From contig OX344765.1 of the NCBI GenBank assembly GCA_947034895.1, positions 11,909,001 to 11,973,000 of the forward strand: a DNA stretch of 64,000 bases. The letters run 5' to 3'. The translations under genes and the position numbers were made by a program. The notes below the pieces were generated by a model. That model did not search any database, was not told where the DNA came from, and worked only from the letters and a program-made list of their open reading frames with translations. Each line of letters starts with the position of its first letter. Within the stretch, counting starts at the first letter, position 1. The stretch is from Rhytidiadelphus loreus (lineage: Eukaryota > Streptophyta > Bryopsida > Hypnales > Hylocomiaceae). Positions 1-10,320 of the stretch are shown piece by piece.

Positions 1-123
1 ACTATAGAAGACCTCCCCTTTTCACAATAGAATTCTAAGGATGAATAGTTGCACCTCTGTCCTACTAGAAGGATTCCTTGTCATCTATCGGACGCCAAAC
101 GTCGGTGTCGACGTTTAAGCTAA

Positions 124-621
124 GAGCATCGCCACCCCTACCTCATATGTGGGGCCGAGACGGCAAAAAGTTGGGCCAGTCTTCAAAGTTGTCCCCACTA
201 TGTCCCTGACAGAGCCTGGTTGCAAGCCGGACACAACAAATATTGTATTTTTTTCCTCATCACAGCGCGCCTGGAATTTGAAGGAATTCCCTGTGCCCGG
301 AATTTGAAGATCTTCTTGTTTTTTTGGTATTTTGTCATTGAAGATTTGATGGGGGCGCACGGTCGAGGCTTGGTCGAAGGACGTAGGGGCGGGCAAGGGC
401 TTCACTGACGAGCTGTAGCAGAAACTACCAAGCAACGGTCAAGGCTTTTTTTAATCCCATCTATGTGGGGCAGGGTTATTTTTGAAAAAGTTCCCCCGCT
501 CATGGAGGGCTCCAGCAGTCCAACGGTGGGGTGTGCATGCTCCCCAATGCCCGGGATTAATATCTGCCACACCACCGTGGGTTCACCGTGGGAGATTGGC
601 CGCCCCACCGTGGCGATGCTC
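124..621. mobile_element. Tourist/Harbinger-like MITE, TAA target duplication
   Basis: Inverted ends begin GAGCATCGCCAC on both sides and are flanked by TAA at 121-123 and 622-624. A 3-bp TWA target with a short TIR is typical of PIF/Harbinger MITEs. No transposase ORF is visible. The copy of the flanking sequence at 13897-14076 lacks this insertion: its sequence runs straight through where the element begins. The interior is GC-richer than the surroundings. Superfamily is inferred from ends and target only. Confidence 0.7.
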
Positions 622-625
622 TAAG

Positions 626-803
626 GCAACTCAATTGGAGATCTCTACAATGGAGCTCATAGTTTGAGATGATATTCAGGCTCAAAATAGTGCAAGGCCA
701 GATTTGAAAACAGCTACCCTTACAGGCCTTTTTAAAAAGGCTTGTGATGGAGCTTTCAACAAGTCTGAATTCCACACTGACATGATGGGAAAGAGAAGCA
801 TGA
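626..803 (-). repeat. Dispersed repeat, inverted relative to 13897-14076
   Basis: About 178 bp that read on the minus strand closely match the plus strand at 13897-14076, starting at a CATGCTTCTC motif and ending near the TTGCCT that borders the 124-621 element. Both copies read as a broken peptide containing VSVEFRLVESS and NYELHCRDLQL in one frame, interrupted by stops. I do not recognise the source. It may be a fragment of an old gene or of a larger transposon. Confidence 0.6.
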
Positions 804-2362
804 AACTCCAAAAAATCTCCTTCCATTACCACTGTCACTGCTAAAAATACTGAAGACAGGCATAGTTTTTGGATGGACTCTGATTAACTACAGTAAGTTA
901 CAATACACTTTATTGAAAGGTTTCAGAAGAAGTGTCTCTGTCATCTTTTTGTTCCTTTTTGGTCATTGGACTTGGTTGGTAACTTTTTCTATTTGCGGAG
1001 TAGAGATGAAGTGCAACAAGAAATTATCAATAGCAAATGATAGCAAGGACTGAACTCCAATTGTACCTGCCAATTTCTTTTCTGACATTAAAGGAGTGCG
1101 AATTCACACTTGGCCATGGAGCAAGAAGATGGTAGTCCAAACAATGAGCAGCCTTGTGCACAAACCTTGCATGTCAATTCTGTTAGTTTTCTCTAATGGT
1201 CACAATGACTCACTTTGAAGTTTTGTAATTCCAGAGTGTGATTGGTGCACACCCTTCACGCAAGTGCTGGTGATCTGCATCAACAAATTCTCTATAGTTT
1301 ATGCTGCAGAATCAACATTAGGTTTCAAACCCTATTCCATGAGGTTGGCTGGTTAGGATATTGCTCAATCGGTTGCAAATTTTAAGTTTTTCTTTGTTGA
1401 AATGTATGTCCCATCAAGGAAAACCCCAAGTCCATTTTTGGGTTAGTTCAAATCTATAAAACATAGCAAGATTGGTGCATTTGCAATGCAAAACAGATAG
1501 CCTAGCTCCTTTAACTCTTGTACATAATTGTAGTTGAAACTGACAAATTGTTTTTATTTTGAACATCCACAAGCTAAAGGCCTTTAAAAAATTATTTATA
1601 TTGAGCCTAACAACACTTGCACTTTTACTTAGAAAGGATGAAAGTTTATAGTCATGTTGGGCAAGACAAACATTCGACAACTTCCTCTAAAATGTCCATT
1701 ACAACTTTCCATGAATTTTGGTTGTCAAATATGTCAACCTCAAAAAAAATTCATTATTATAGTCATATTTTCCAAAAACAATTGATTTCATTTGTAATTT
1801 TTAATTACAAATCAAAAACCTATAAAATATTGTAACCTAAAATTACATCTCTAAGTATATGGGTATGCCAATTTTACATTCTATAAGTGAGAAGCTAGCA
1901 AATATCAATCAATACAATGAGAAGTTAAATGTGTTGACTTCTCACACGGTCATACCACACAACTTACTCCAGATTTCTTCAAAACTGATCATTGTAATTC
2001 TCATTTGGGACTCTAAAGCTTCAAGCTTCAAACTACTTTGTAATGATGATTTCATATGATTGTAAATCAATTGAGAAGTCAAAGTCTTGATTGGGGCCAA
2101 TTTGGTTGAGGGAAGTTTGGCAAAGACATGGAGGCTAGAGAAGGTGAAAAAGTAAAAAATGGATGGTCAAATTAAGCAATTGTCCTAAACCATTCACATT
2201 AGCTCTATTTTGATTTGGAAAAACAAGCTATTTGTCAAGAAATGTCTCAAACTAAAGCCTCATCAAGCAAATTGAGCTTGCTAGCATTATCACACCTCAA
2301 GCCCCACTAATAATTTTTGAGTCCATTCTAGCATCATCAAGTTGTGTAGGCCCACTCCTAGC
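804..2362. other. AT-rich intergenic DNA, no gene seen
   Basis: No open frame over about 90 codons, no recognisable protein motif, and no clear inverted ends or tandem array. It is probably old repeat DNA. The only texture is short A and T runs and AT-rich stretches around 1740-1860. Confidence 0.5.
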
Positions 2363-2365
2363 TAA

Positions 2366-2821
2366 GAGCATTTGCAATGCATCCGTTATTGGGGCCAATA
2401 GAGGCATTGTGCAGTGTGCAAAATATTTTCTAATTAAAATTGTGCTCCAATGCAATTGTTGTTTGAGCCTCCAATTCCATAGCCTCGATATGTGACCACC
2501 CATGACTAGCTAATTTTCAATATGTGAAGTGACCATGTGTTGAACCTGGTAGGAATAATCATTATTGTCAATGCTTTTCAAACATTGGTATGTGTGCTAA
2601 TCAATTCAATCTTCCCCTGTTTCCATAAAAATTCTTTTTTAATAAAAAAAAAATTCTTTTTTTCTTTTTATAATATGGAAAAATCCATTTGACATTTGGA
2701 TTGCCAACTTTGCATTGGGTCAATTTTTCCAAAGAAAAAATTGGCATTGTGCAGGCATCATGGAATGGCCCGCCATTTGCTGTTACAGGGCTTGTATGCC
2801 AAGTATGCATTGCATATGCTC
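2366..2821. mobile_element. Tourist/Harbinger-like MITE, TAA target duplication
   Basis: The ends are GAGCATTTGCAATGCATCC on the left and the complement of GAGCATATGCAATGCATAC on the right, flanked by TAA at 2363-2365 and 2822-2824. It shares the GAGCAT terminus with the element at 124-621 and with the one near 40792. It is 456 bp long and has no coding capacity. Its right edge abuts the start of the large paralogous segment. Confidence 0.72.
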
Positions 2822-2929
2822 TAAGGTTTGGTAAACTGGGTACCTCCAATTTTGGAAATTGCACCTCTAGTAGAATCTTCCATTATCAGACACCCCAGTT
2901 CTGATACTTCTCCCCTTCATATGTGTACA

Positions 2930-3495
2930 GGTCGATCGTGGCAGAAGACCTCCTGGTGTTCCATTATTTCAGCCTTTTCCTGATGACTCTACAACTTTGT
3001 CGTTCTACTTGCCCCTATTCTCAAAGCACCTACCATCATTATTATGTTGGTGCTCTTGAGTTTGTTTGTCGAAGTTTTTATGAATCTCGTAGAAAGCACA
3101 GACATATCTCTTTCTTCTCATGAAGCTGCATCTACCCCCTTCTGGATTCAAGCAATTGACTGAAGAAATTGAATCTATATCTCACAACGGGACCTGGACT
3201 CTTGTCATCCCCCACTTCATTGCAAGCCCATCTCTGTGAAATGGTTCTATAAACTAATTAAGAGCAATCTTGAAGTACAATTAGTTGCCCGGGCGGATAT
3301 GTAACAAGATGCCATTGACTACCAAGATACATTTGCATTGGTTATTAAGTTAAATGGGGCTGAATGCATAATATGATGTCCATAGCTGCTCAAATGGGAT
3401 GGAAAATTAGGCACGTTAACATAAAGGCTGCCCTTCTTAGTGGTCTTCTTAATGAGGACGTGCACCTCAAGCAACCTCAGGGCTTCTAAGGTAAC
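2930..3495 (+). pseudogene. Ty1/copia reverse-transcriptase remnant
   Basis: Frameshifted and stop-ridden remains of the N-terminal part of a Ty1/copia reverse transcriptase. Around 3155-3210 it still reads EEIESISHNGTWTLV, the conserved entry motif of the copia RT domain. Around 3235-3280 it gives a KWxYKLIKSNLE-like stretch, and near 3400-3490 a motif resembling WKIRHVNIKAA followed by LKQPQGF. It cannot encode an enzyme. The homology breaks at about 3497, where another repeat begins. The same remnant, decayed independently, lies at 37300-38100. Confidence 0.75.
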
Positions 3496-3496
3496 A

Positions 3497-3814
3497 GGTC
3501 CAGAAATCGCCCACCTAAGAGCTGAAACTGAATTTTGGGGAGGCGAAGCTTCTTGAAATAATTTTCAGTAAATTTTCCTTGAAAGACAATTGGAATTGGC
3601 ATCTAACCCAAGTCGTTCCATATTTTTTGGAACTTTGTAGAATTAGTTATAAAATTTTGAAGTTGAAATGACATAGGGTTCTAGTATCGCCCACTTCCTA
3701 AAATGTACATTGTTTGTACATTGCTGAAGACTATGAAAAAGAAACATGTGCACATAGTGTACATTTGAGAAAGTGGACAATTTTAGAGCTTGTGCAATTT
3801 CAAAGCCTATTACC
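3497..3814. repeat. Dispersed repeat, copies at 10015-10320 and 50488-50817
   Basis: A block containing a CTTGAAA then TTTTCAGTAAATTTT pattern, TGGAATTGGCATCTAA and AAAATGTACA, found in three places. Each copy begins with a degenerate TAAGGTA / AGCGCC motif resembling the inverted ends of the elements at 10321-10623 and 12715-13128, so it may be the left part of that element family. In this copy a TTAA element is inserted directly at its right side. Confidence 0.55.
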
Positions 3815-3818
3815 TTAA

Positions 3819-4745
3819 CCCCTAAAGGACCAAGGCCTTTTTTCTGCCAGAAGACACTCAAAACTGCCATACCTATAGTAAGGAGTAAAAAAAATTGAAA
3901 CATTGTTTTTTTTTCATATCTAATTGTAGGATCTTACACCTAGCTAGTATGAGAGTGTGTGGAAAAAATTTCAGAATTTTTGACCGCTCAGATTGCAAGA
4001 TATCTGCATTTAAAGTGGAAAAAACAAGTTTTTCAGCACATCGTTGGACTAGATTTTTTGACTTTGAACATTTTTAACTTAAAATTTTTGCACTACAAAG
4101 TTTTGAGCTTTAAATCTTTATAGTGGAGTATTGAGTTGAAAGTCTAGGTAAAAATTAAAAATTAAAAAAAAATTAATTATCATTCTTAAAAAAATTGTTA
4201 AGTAGAAGTAGGTATGAGATAGAAGGAAAATCTAAAATATTCATATATTTTAGATGGAATTAAAATGCACTAATCCCAATGGTGAGATTGTTCTAGAAAG
4301 TAAATCAGACCATGCAAAAAAAAAAATGGAAAAATTTGAAAAATTGCATTCAGAAATGAATCCTACAAGTTATTTTTTTCAAGAAGATGCTCTAACTGCC
4401 CAAAAAAACAGGAATGTCCATAACTTTCTCATAACATATCCAAATGAAATGAATCAAAGCTTTCCAGATAGACAAAAATATAATCTATGAGAAAAAATAT
4501 TACCAAAAAAAACTTCAAACTTTTGTCTATTTTTTTTGGGCTGCCCGAGCTGCCCCTCATTTGAGCTTATTTGGTCATAACTATTGTTCCCGGGCACTGA
4601 TATTTGAAAAAAATTATATTCCCACAAAGCTAATCAACTTTTCTACCTCCAAAAAAAATTTCAAAAAAATAGGAGAAAATTTAAGCCCGTAGGTACTTGC
4701 CCAAAAACGCATTTGTCCCCCAAAGGGACAATGGTCCTTTAGGGG
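3819..4745 (-). mobile_element. piggyBac-like TTAA element, non-autonomous (927 bp)
   Basis: Perfect 14-bp inverted ends CCCCTAAAGGACCA are flanked by TTAA at 3815-3818 and 4746-4749. TTAA targets with CCC-starting ends are the signature of piggyBac transposons; Kolobok and Sola3 also use TTAA and are the alternatives. There is no transposase: the longest frame is about 78 codons and not protein-like. The left part carries a core GACCGCTCAGATTGCAAGAT, shared with the right part (in reverse) of the 5092 and 36355 copies, so this copy lies in the opposite orientation. It sits inside the decayed copia segment. Confidence 0.75.
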
Positions 4746-5091
4746 TTAATTGGGGACCATGATGCTAAGATTATTGATCTTCAAGTAGCTCATAGAGTAC
4801 AATACAAGCTAAGGTCCACTAGTTATAAGACAAATCTCTTGTGTACTAGTGAGCACTAAGATACATCCTTGTCTGCATTAGATTTTTTTTTTATAAATTT
4901 AACCTTTTCTTTCAAATGTTTAGCATTGGATAATTTCAAAATTCAAGGGTCCAACATTTAAAGTTACCTACACAAAAAGAAATTATTGAAATTTTAGATT
5001 GTGATAACAAATTATTTCGAAGATACAGAATTTTGAAACCTCTCATTTAATAATATTGTGACCAAACTATGACGAGCCTTTGAGGGTTTAC

Positions 5092-6011
5092 CCCCTAAAG
5101 GACCGGACTGTGTTTTTTGTCTGTATAAAATTTTTGGGCAGGTACCTACGAGCGGAGATTTTCATATTTGGGGCTGAAATTTTAATGGAATGTGGGGGCG
5201 AGGAAGATCTTTCATATGCACCAAATTTCATGACATTTGGAAATACGAGTCAAAAGTTATAGCCTAATATGTTACTTTTTTTCCCAACCGGGCAGTTCGG
5301 GCAGATTTAAAAAATCACTTTTTTCAGAAACAAAAATTTGGAATTGATTTTCTAGAGTTTTATATACACAAAAAGCTTTGAATCATTCCATTTTGATCAA
5401 TGAGTCAAAAGTTATGAGGATTTTTTGTTTGCGGGCAGTTTTGGATTTCCTACTCTAAAATAAACTTTGAAATCCTTTATCTTACCCAATTTTCAATATT
5501 TTTGGACAAAAATAAAATTTTAGGATGTAGATACATTATTACAACATTTTGACCATTGGGATTGGAAATTTTTAACTCCATATTTAAATTGTAAATAATT
5601 TAGTATTTTTAATCATTCTCTACTACTACCTACTTACTATTTTTTCCCTATATGTTGTACTATTCCAAATGATCTGAAATTTTTCAAGCATGTGGACAAC
5701 TTGTCTAGGAAAACAAATCCAAAGAAGCACCACCATTTAGGTCATTTTTTCATAAAAATGTGAGCTTGTGAAGTGCAGCTGCCCTGCTTTTCGCAGGGTC
5801 AAAAAAATGATTTTAGTTAATTTGAATGCTTATATCTTGCAATCCACCCGGTGGAAATGTCTGAAATTTTTACCACATGTTTTTGATACTATATAATACA
5901 AGATCCTACGGTTAGATATGTCAAAAAAAAATTCCAAAATTTTGGTACTTGTACTAGAAATGGCAGTTTTGGAGAGTTTTTGGTGAAAGTATAGTGACGG
6001 TCCTTTAAGGG
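5092..6011 (+). mobile_element. piggyBac-like TTAA element, non-autonomous (920 bp)
   Basis: The ends are CCCCTAAAGGACCG and, from the right, CCCTTAAAGGACCG, flanked by TTAC (5088-5091, one base off TTAA) and TTAA (6012-6015). The paralogous segment has the uninterrupted site at about 38460-38467 (GAGGGTTTAAATGG), so the insertion and its TTAA duplication are visible directly. The sequence is nearly identical along its length to 36355-37279 while the flanking paralogous DNA is clearly more diverged, which implies transposition after the segment duplicated. There is no coding capacity. Confidence 0.82.
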
Positions 6012-6218
6012 TTAAATGGTCCATTGTCAATTCTATATTTGGAATTTCATTACTAAAGTCACCTAATGACTTTCACTCGTTACCACATCTAAAAGTTTAT
6101 ATTATCAAAATGACAATTAATATTGAAGAGAAATAATCAATCAAGTGAAAAAGACTAATATAGAAAAATTGATTTATCCAAAAATGGGGGCCATTGGTTC
6201 CATGGGAAATTTTGTTAA

Positions 6219-6784
6219 TCCCTAAAGGATTGAATAACTGTTGAATGTATGTATGTGATCTCGGGTAGGTGCGTATGAAGTCATTTTTCAATAGATGTTC
6301 TTCAAATTTTGACAAAAGGTGTGAACATGTCCCCCCTTAGATGGAATATAATTTATTTTTTGATCAAGTGCCCAGATCAAAAGTTATGTTGCCCTTAATT
6401 TTTTGGGCAATCCAGGTAGCTTTGAGCAACATGTGCAAAGCTCCTCCTATAATTTTGAAATTTAGTAGGTATATAACTTACATGACATTAGATGCAAAAG
6501 TAAAAAGAAATAACCATGTATAGTGTAAAAATTTCACTTTAGGAGGAGTTAAAGTGATGGCAAGATATAAAAAGAAAATTCTTCTAACTTCAAATGTTAT
6601 AATCTTTAAATATATAAGGCCAAAGTTTTTAAAAAAATTTCTACACATTTCCATAGAAGTCTAATGCAAATTTGTATGGTTGAATTTTGAAAAATTTAAG
6701 ATTAATTGGGTTTTTTTCTCATTGTTCTAAAAAGTGATAGTTTTTCACAATTTGTGCCTAAAATATGCCTTAGTCCTTTAGAGG
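6219..6784 (+). mobile_element. Short piggyBac-like TTAA element (566 bp)
   Basis: TTAA at 6215-6218 and 6785-6788 flank degenerate ends, TCCCTAAAGGA on the left and CCTCTAAAGGACT read from the right. Segment B has the empty site TTTTGTTAAAATGG with a single TTAA at 38665-38668. Internal motifs (GGGTAGGTGCGTA and TCAAAAGTTATG) match the longer 5092 copy, so this looks like an internally deleted or older member of the same family. Confidence 0.72.
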
Positions 6785-7286
6785 TTAAAATGACAATATT
6801 CCATAACCAATTTCCATTCATTTCTATAACAAGTATAGATTTCAGACTACATAGTCTAAACGTGAAAGTGTCAAGTTCTTGGAATACCACTATTTTAACT
6901 AAATATCAATTAATTTCTACATTCACCAACTCCTTGTGTAAATTCTTTGTTGCATAGTTGCAAATGAAACAAAATAGACAATCTCTACATTGTTCAAACA
7001 TTGATCTTCAATTCAACATGCACTGATAGTATATGCAGTTGCATAAATGTTTATGGCAACATAGTAATTTTAGGTAGCTCACTATGAATGAATTTTTATT
7101 TATTTTTATTTAAAAATTTCACACAATATATGCACAAGGAGTATCTTTAAGGCTCAACAATTTTCATAACTTTTGACTACATAGTTAAAAAGTTATTGTA
7201 TGATATGTAGTTTTCATTGTTTGGTCGGTAGCACGTTTGCTAGTATGTGAGCTTAGGATCTTGAGCCTATGAGCCTAAACTCCCAT

Positions 7287-7503
7287 GTTATAGGTACCTA
7301 TATTATAAGCACCTTCTATAGTTAAAGGATATTATATTATAGGTGCCTATACTATAGGTGTCTATGTTGTAGATACCTATGTTATAAGCACCTTCCATGG
7401 TTATAGGATGTTTATATTATAAATGCCTAATTATATTTTAGGTGTCTATATTATAGGTACCTATGTTATAAGCACCTTCTATGGTTGTAGGACACTTATA
7501 TTA
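7287..7503. repeat. Degenerate tandem array of about 17-18 bp units
   Basis: Repeated variants of GGTGCCTATATTATA interspersed with AAGCACCTTCTATGGTT. The array stops at the MITE at 7516 and similar units resume at about 7803-7835 (AGACACCTTCAATAGTT), so the MITE appears to have inserted into the array. Confidence 0.7.
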
Positions 7504-7515
7504 TAAGTATGTATG

Positions 7516-7802
7516 CATTAGATGAGATTGGGGGGGGTCTGGAGGGCCGTTTCGGGCCTGTTCCTAGCTCCGTTCCCCCCGGTCTTCTCGAACTCCGGTG
7601 TCAAATTTTTTTTTTTCAAAAAAAAATAATTTTTTTTTAAGTCTCTAAAATGAAAAACAAAGTTTATTTATTTATTTATTTTCTGAAAAAACTAACCTGA
7701 CCGTCGCTTGGCCAGGTCAGCGCAGTCGGGTTTCGTCAGGTTTCAGGTGGGTTTCAAGTTGGGAACTCGCAACCTTCCACAACAGCCAAAACACATGTAA
7801 TG
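7516..7802 (-). mobile_element. MITE with CATTAGATGAGATT ends
   Basis: The left end is CATTAGATGAGATT, and the right end reads CATTACATGTGTTTT from the other side. It matches the element at 35121-35454 in reverse orientation, including a GAGGGCCGTTT block near one end, GGGAACTCG near the other and a long A/T tract in the middle. No target duplication could be called confidently. It is inserted in the tandem array at 7287-7503. Confidence 0.6.
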
Positions 7803-7859
7803 TTATAGACACCTTCAATAGTTGTAGAGTACCTACTTACACTTAGGCTCACATTTGTA

Positions 7860-8837
7860 GCCTTCTATGCTAGTGTCGTTGGGCAGGTAGTTAGGGTAGC
7901 TAGTTTTTTTTTTAAGAAATATAAATTTGAATTTTTTTTTTAAATTTATATATATGTGGAAAGTTTTGAATCATTACATTTTGATTAATGAGATGAAAGT
8001 TATGAGGAGTTTTAGTTTGCGTGAAGTTTGTTAGTAGTTATGGAATCTCTACTCTAAAATAAACTTTGAAGTTCTTTGTTGAACTCAATTTTCAATATTT
8101 TTGGAAAAAAATAAAAAAATATTAGATGTAGATTGTTTATTACAACATTCTAACCATTGGGATTGGAATTTTTCAATTCCATAAATAAATTCTCAACAAT
8201 TTACTATTTTGAATCATTTTGTACTTCTTTCTACTTACTATTTTTTTCCCTATATGTTGTACAATTCCAAATGATCTAAATTTTTTCAAGCATGTAGCCA
8301 ACTTGCCTTGAAGAATGAATCCAAAGAAGCACCACCATTTGGGGCATTTTTTCATACAAATGTGACCTTGTGAAGTGCAACTTTCTGTTTTTCCACAGGG
8401 CCCAAAAAATTGACTTCAACCACTTCAGATGCTAATATCTTGCAATCTACATAGTGTAATTTTTTATTTTTTTTGAGGAAATGAAACGGAATTTCATTGC
8501 AAAGAACTAAAATACAAACACCAGCCACAAGTGGCCTGGTGGGACATGATGAGGACAGACCAAGACACGACTGGACAGGAGGGACTGACACCGCAACACA
8601 AGCCAACACAACCGAGGATGAACGCGCGGCGGCCGAACGCAGACACGGGAGCCCCGCCAAGCTAGGGTATATTGCAAAATTTTGAAATTTCTTCCACATC
8701 TTCTCAAACTAGTGTACTACAAAATCCTACGGTTACATGTGTCTCTATAATGATGTTTTTCTAAAATTAGATACTTGTAGTAGAAATGGCAGTTTTAGAA
8801 TGTTTTTGGTGAAAACATAGTCCAAAATATTTAGGGG
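7860..8837 (+). mobile_element. Old piggyBac-like TTAA element, left end lost
   Basis: From about 7925 onward the sequence follows the interior of the 5092 element (GAATCATTACATTTTGAT, AAGTTATGAGGAG, AATCCAAAGAAGCACCACC, GATCCTACGG-type motifs). It ends TTTAGGGG followed by TTAA at 8838-8841. The left terminus is not recognisable. A LINE 3' end (8461-8672) is inserted inside it. Confidence 0.6.
8461..8672 (-). mobile_element. Truncated LINE 3' end with poly(A) tail
   Basis: Read on the minus strand, a GC-rich untranslated-type sequence ends with TTGCAATGAAATTCCGTTTC, a short spacer and a run of A (poly-T at 8461-8474 on the plus strand). That is the usual appearance of a plant L1-type LINE 3' end. 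Its composition contrasts sharply with the AT-rich host element. No reverse-transcriptase sequence is retained. A clean target duplication was not found. Confidence 0.5.
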
Positions 8838-9034
8838 TTAACAACATGATCCTATGTACAATCTATCAAGCCACCTGCATGCAAACTCTAGTCTCCATCC
8901 AATACTTCTTCTTGGCCTACAAGTACAGCTAGTATAATAAGTATATGTGCAAAACGGAAGTAAGTTATGCATTGATCCTACACCCCATCAGACCATCGGC
9001 AAATTAAACTCAGGTGCACCAGCCATCTCCCCCA

Positions 9035-9270
9035 GGCCAGGGTGAACTGACCCCTCATTGCCCCGTCCAGGGGTTATTGTGAAAAAAAGCCCCCTAATTT
9101 TTGCTATGATTTTTCTAATCTCTACACCTCCCCTAGCTAATTAGGGACCATTGATTGCAAATTCGAATTCAGAATTTGCAAATTTTATCATCTGATTGCA
9201 AATACAAAATTCTACAGTGTCTTCCCTAGGGGTAAAACAGGGCAATGAGGGGGTCAGTTCACCTTGGCCC
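9035..9270. mobile_element. MITE with 30-bp inverted ends and 8-bp target duplication
   Basis: The ends GGCCAGGGTGAACTGACCCC and, read from the right, GGGCCAAGGTGAACTGACCC are flanked by CTCCCCCA at 9027-9034 and 9271-9278. Segment B keeps the empty site with one CTCCCCCA at 39107-39114. An 8-bp target suggests hAT; nine bases match less well, so Mutator-like is an alternative. It is 236 bp and non-coding. Confidence 0.8.
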
Positions 9271-9615
9271 CTCCCCCACTGACGTTCCCATCTCCCTCTC
9301 GTACTCCTGACTCACTATCGCAGAAACCCCAAATGCCATGTTCTTGAAGCTTGTATTTGGCACTGTCTTCCAGTGTGGCCACTTGGCTCCCTGTGGTAGG
9401 AGGCTCTTAGGGCCACTTCACACTACGATTGTCCAAGTTGAAAGGCCGTGGAATTAAGTGGCTAAACTTTGTTGAGAGTCCAAAGAAATAAGCAATAAAT
9501 AGGCAATAAATGATAGAAATTGGAGTCTTTGGCTAGCTATAGCGTGAAGCCTCCAAAGACCAAGTTCAAAGTCCAAACTCTTAACTCTTAGTTCCCATGG
9601 CCTCTAAGCTTGGAT

Positions 9616-9710
9616 GGCCATCAAGGCTTTTTTTTGGAGGGATGAAGTCAGAGAGGTCAGATTTCTGACAATTTGGCGAAATTTCACCAAAAAAAAAAGC
9701 CCTGATGGCC
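9616..9710. mobile_element. Small foldback element
   Basis: GGCCATCAAGGCTTTTTTTT on the left and its near complement AAAAAAAAAAGCCCTGATGGCC-like sequence on the right form about 22-bp arms around a 50-bp centre. Flanking DNA holds a duplicated GTGAAGCCTCCAAAGACCAAG block at about 9543 and 9717. Probably a minimal MITE. Confidence 0.5.
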
Positions 9711-10014
9711 ATAGTGTGAAGCCTCCAAAGACCAAGTCTAAAGTCCAAACTCATAGTAATTAACTCTCACCTACCAATCTAACGGTTGAGATCTTATCAT
9801 AAGTCAATGGCTTCTCAGCCATAGTTTGGGCATTCATTTCTAGCCAACCTAAACTTCTTTTTAGAGATTGTTGCCATGTAGGTAGTTAGAGGGTGATGAC
9901 CTTTGGACTTGTGCCTTCTAGTGTGAAGGATCGAGAGGCCGAACTTTTGGCTTCTTGAAATTTGATTAGTGGAAACCCACAGCCTCTCGACCTTTGGCCA
10001 TAGTGTGAATGGCC

Positions 10015-10320
10015 CTTAAAGCAACCTTTTAAGAGCTCATTGCATTGGGGGGAAACTAAACTCCTTGAAACAATTTTCAGTAAATTTTGGTAAGAAGAAA
10101 AATGGAATTGGCATCTAATTTAAGTTGTTTCATATTTTTTGAACCTTCATGGCATTAGTTACAAATTTTTGAAGTTGAAACGCAGTGGTTTCTAAAAGCG
10201 CCCCTCTTGTAAAATGTACACTATTGGAACAATGAAGAAAGTAAAATGTACACAGTTGGAACATTGAAGAAAGTAAAATGTACCTCTGTGTTAAAAGTCA
10301 CTTCTAGAGTCAAGTTGCTA
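10015..10320. repeat. Dispersed repeat, second copy of the 3497-3814 family
   Basis: Shares CTCCTTGAAACAATTTTCAG, TGGAATTGGCATCTAA and repeated AAAATGTACA motifs with 3497-3814 and 50488-50817. The GTACAC / TTGGAACA block is itself duplicated at about 10216-10275. It runs directly into the TIR element at 10321. Confidence 0.55.

Noticed and set aside
3819..4745. Possible coding sequence for a transposase in the TTAA elements.
   Set aside because: All frames are short and broken in every copy, with no conserved DDD-type motif, so these are non-autonomous.
7287..7503. Regularly spaced repeats considered as a CRISPR-like array.
   Set aside because: Units are adjacent and degenerate with no unique spacers, and the genome is a plant; it is a decayed minisatellite.
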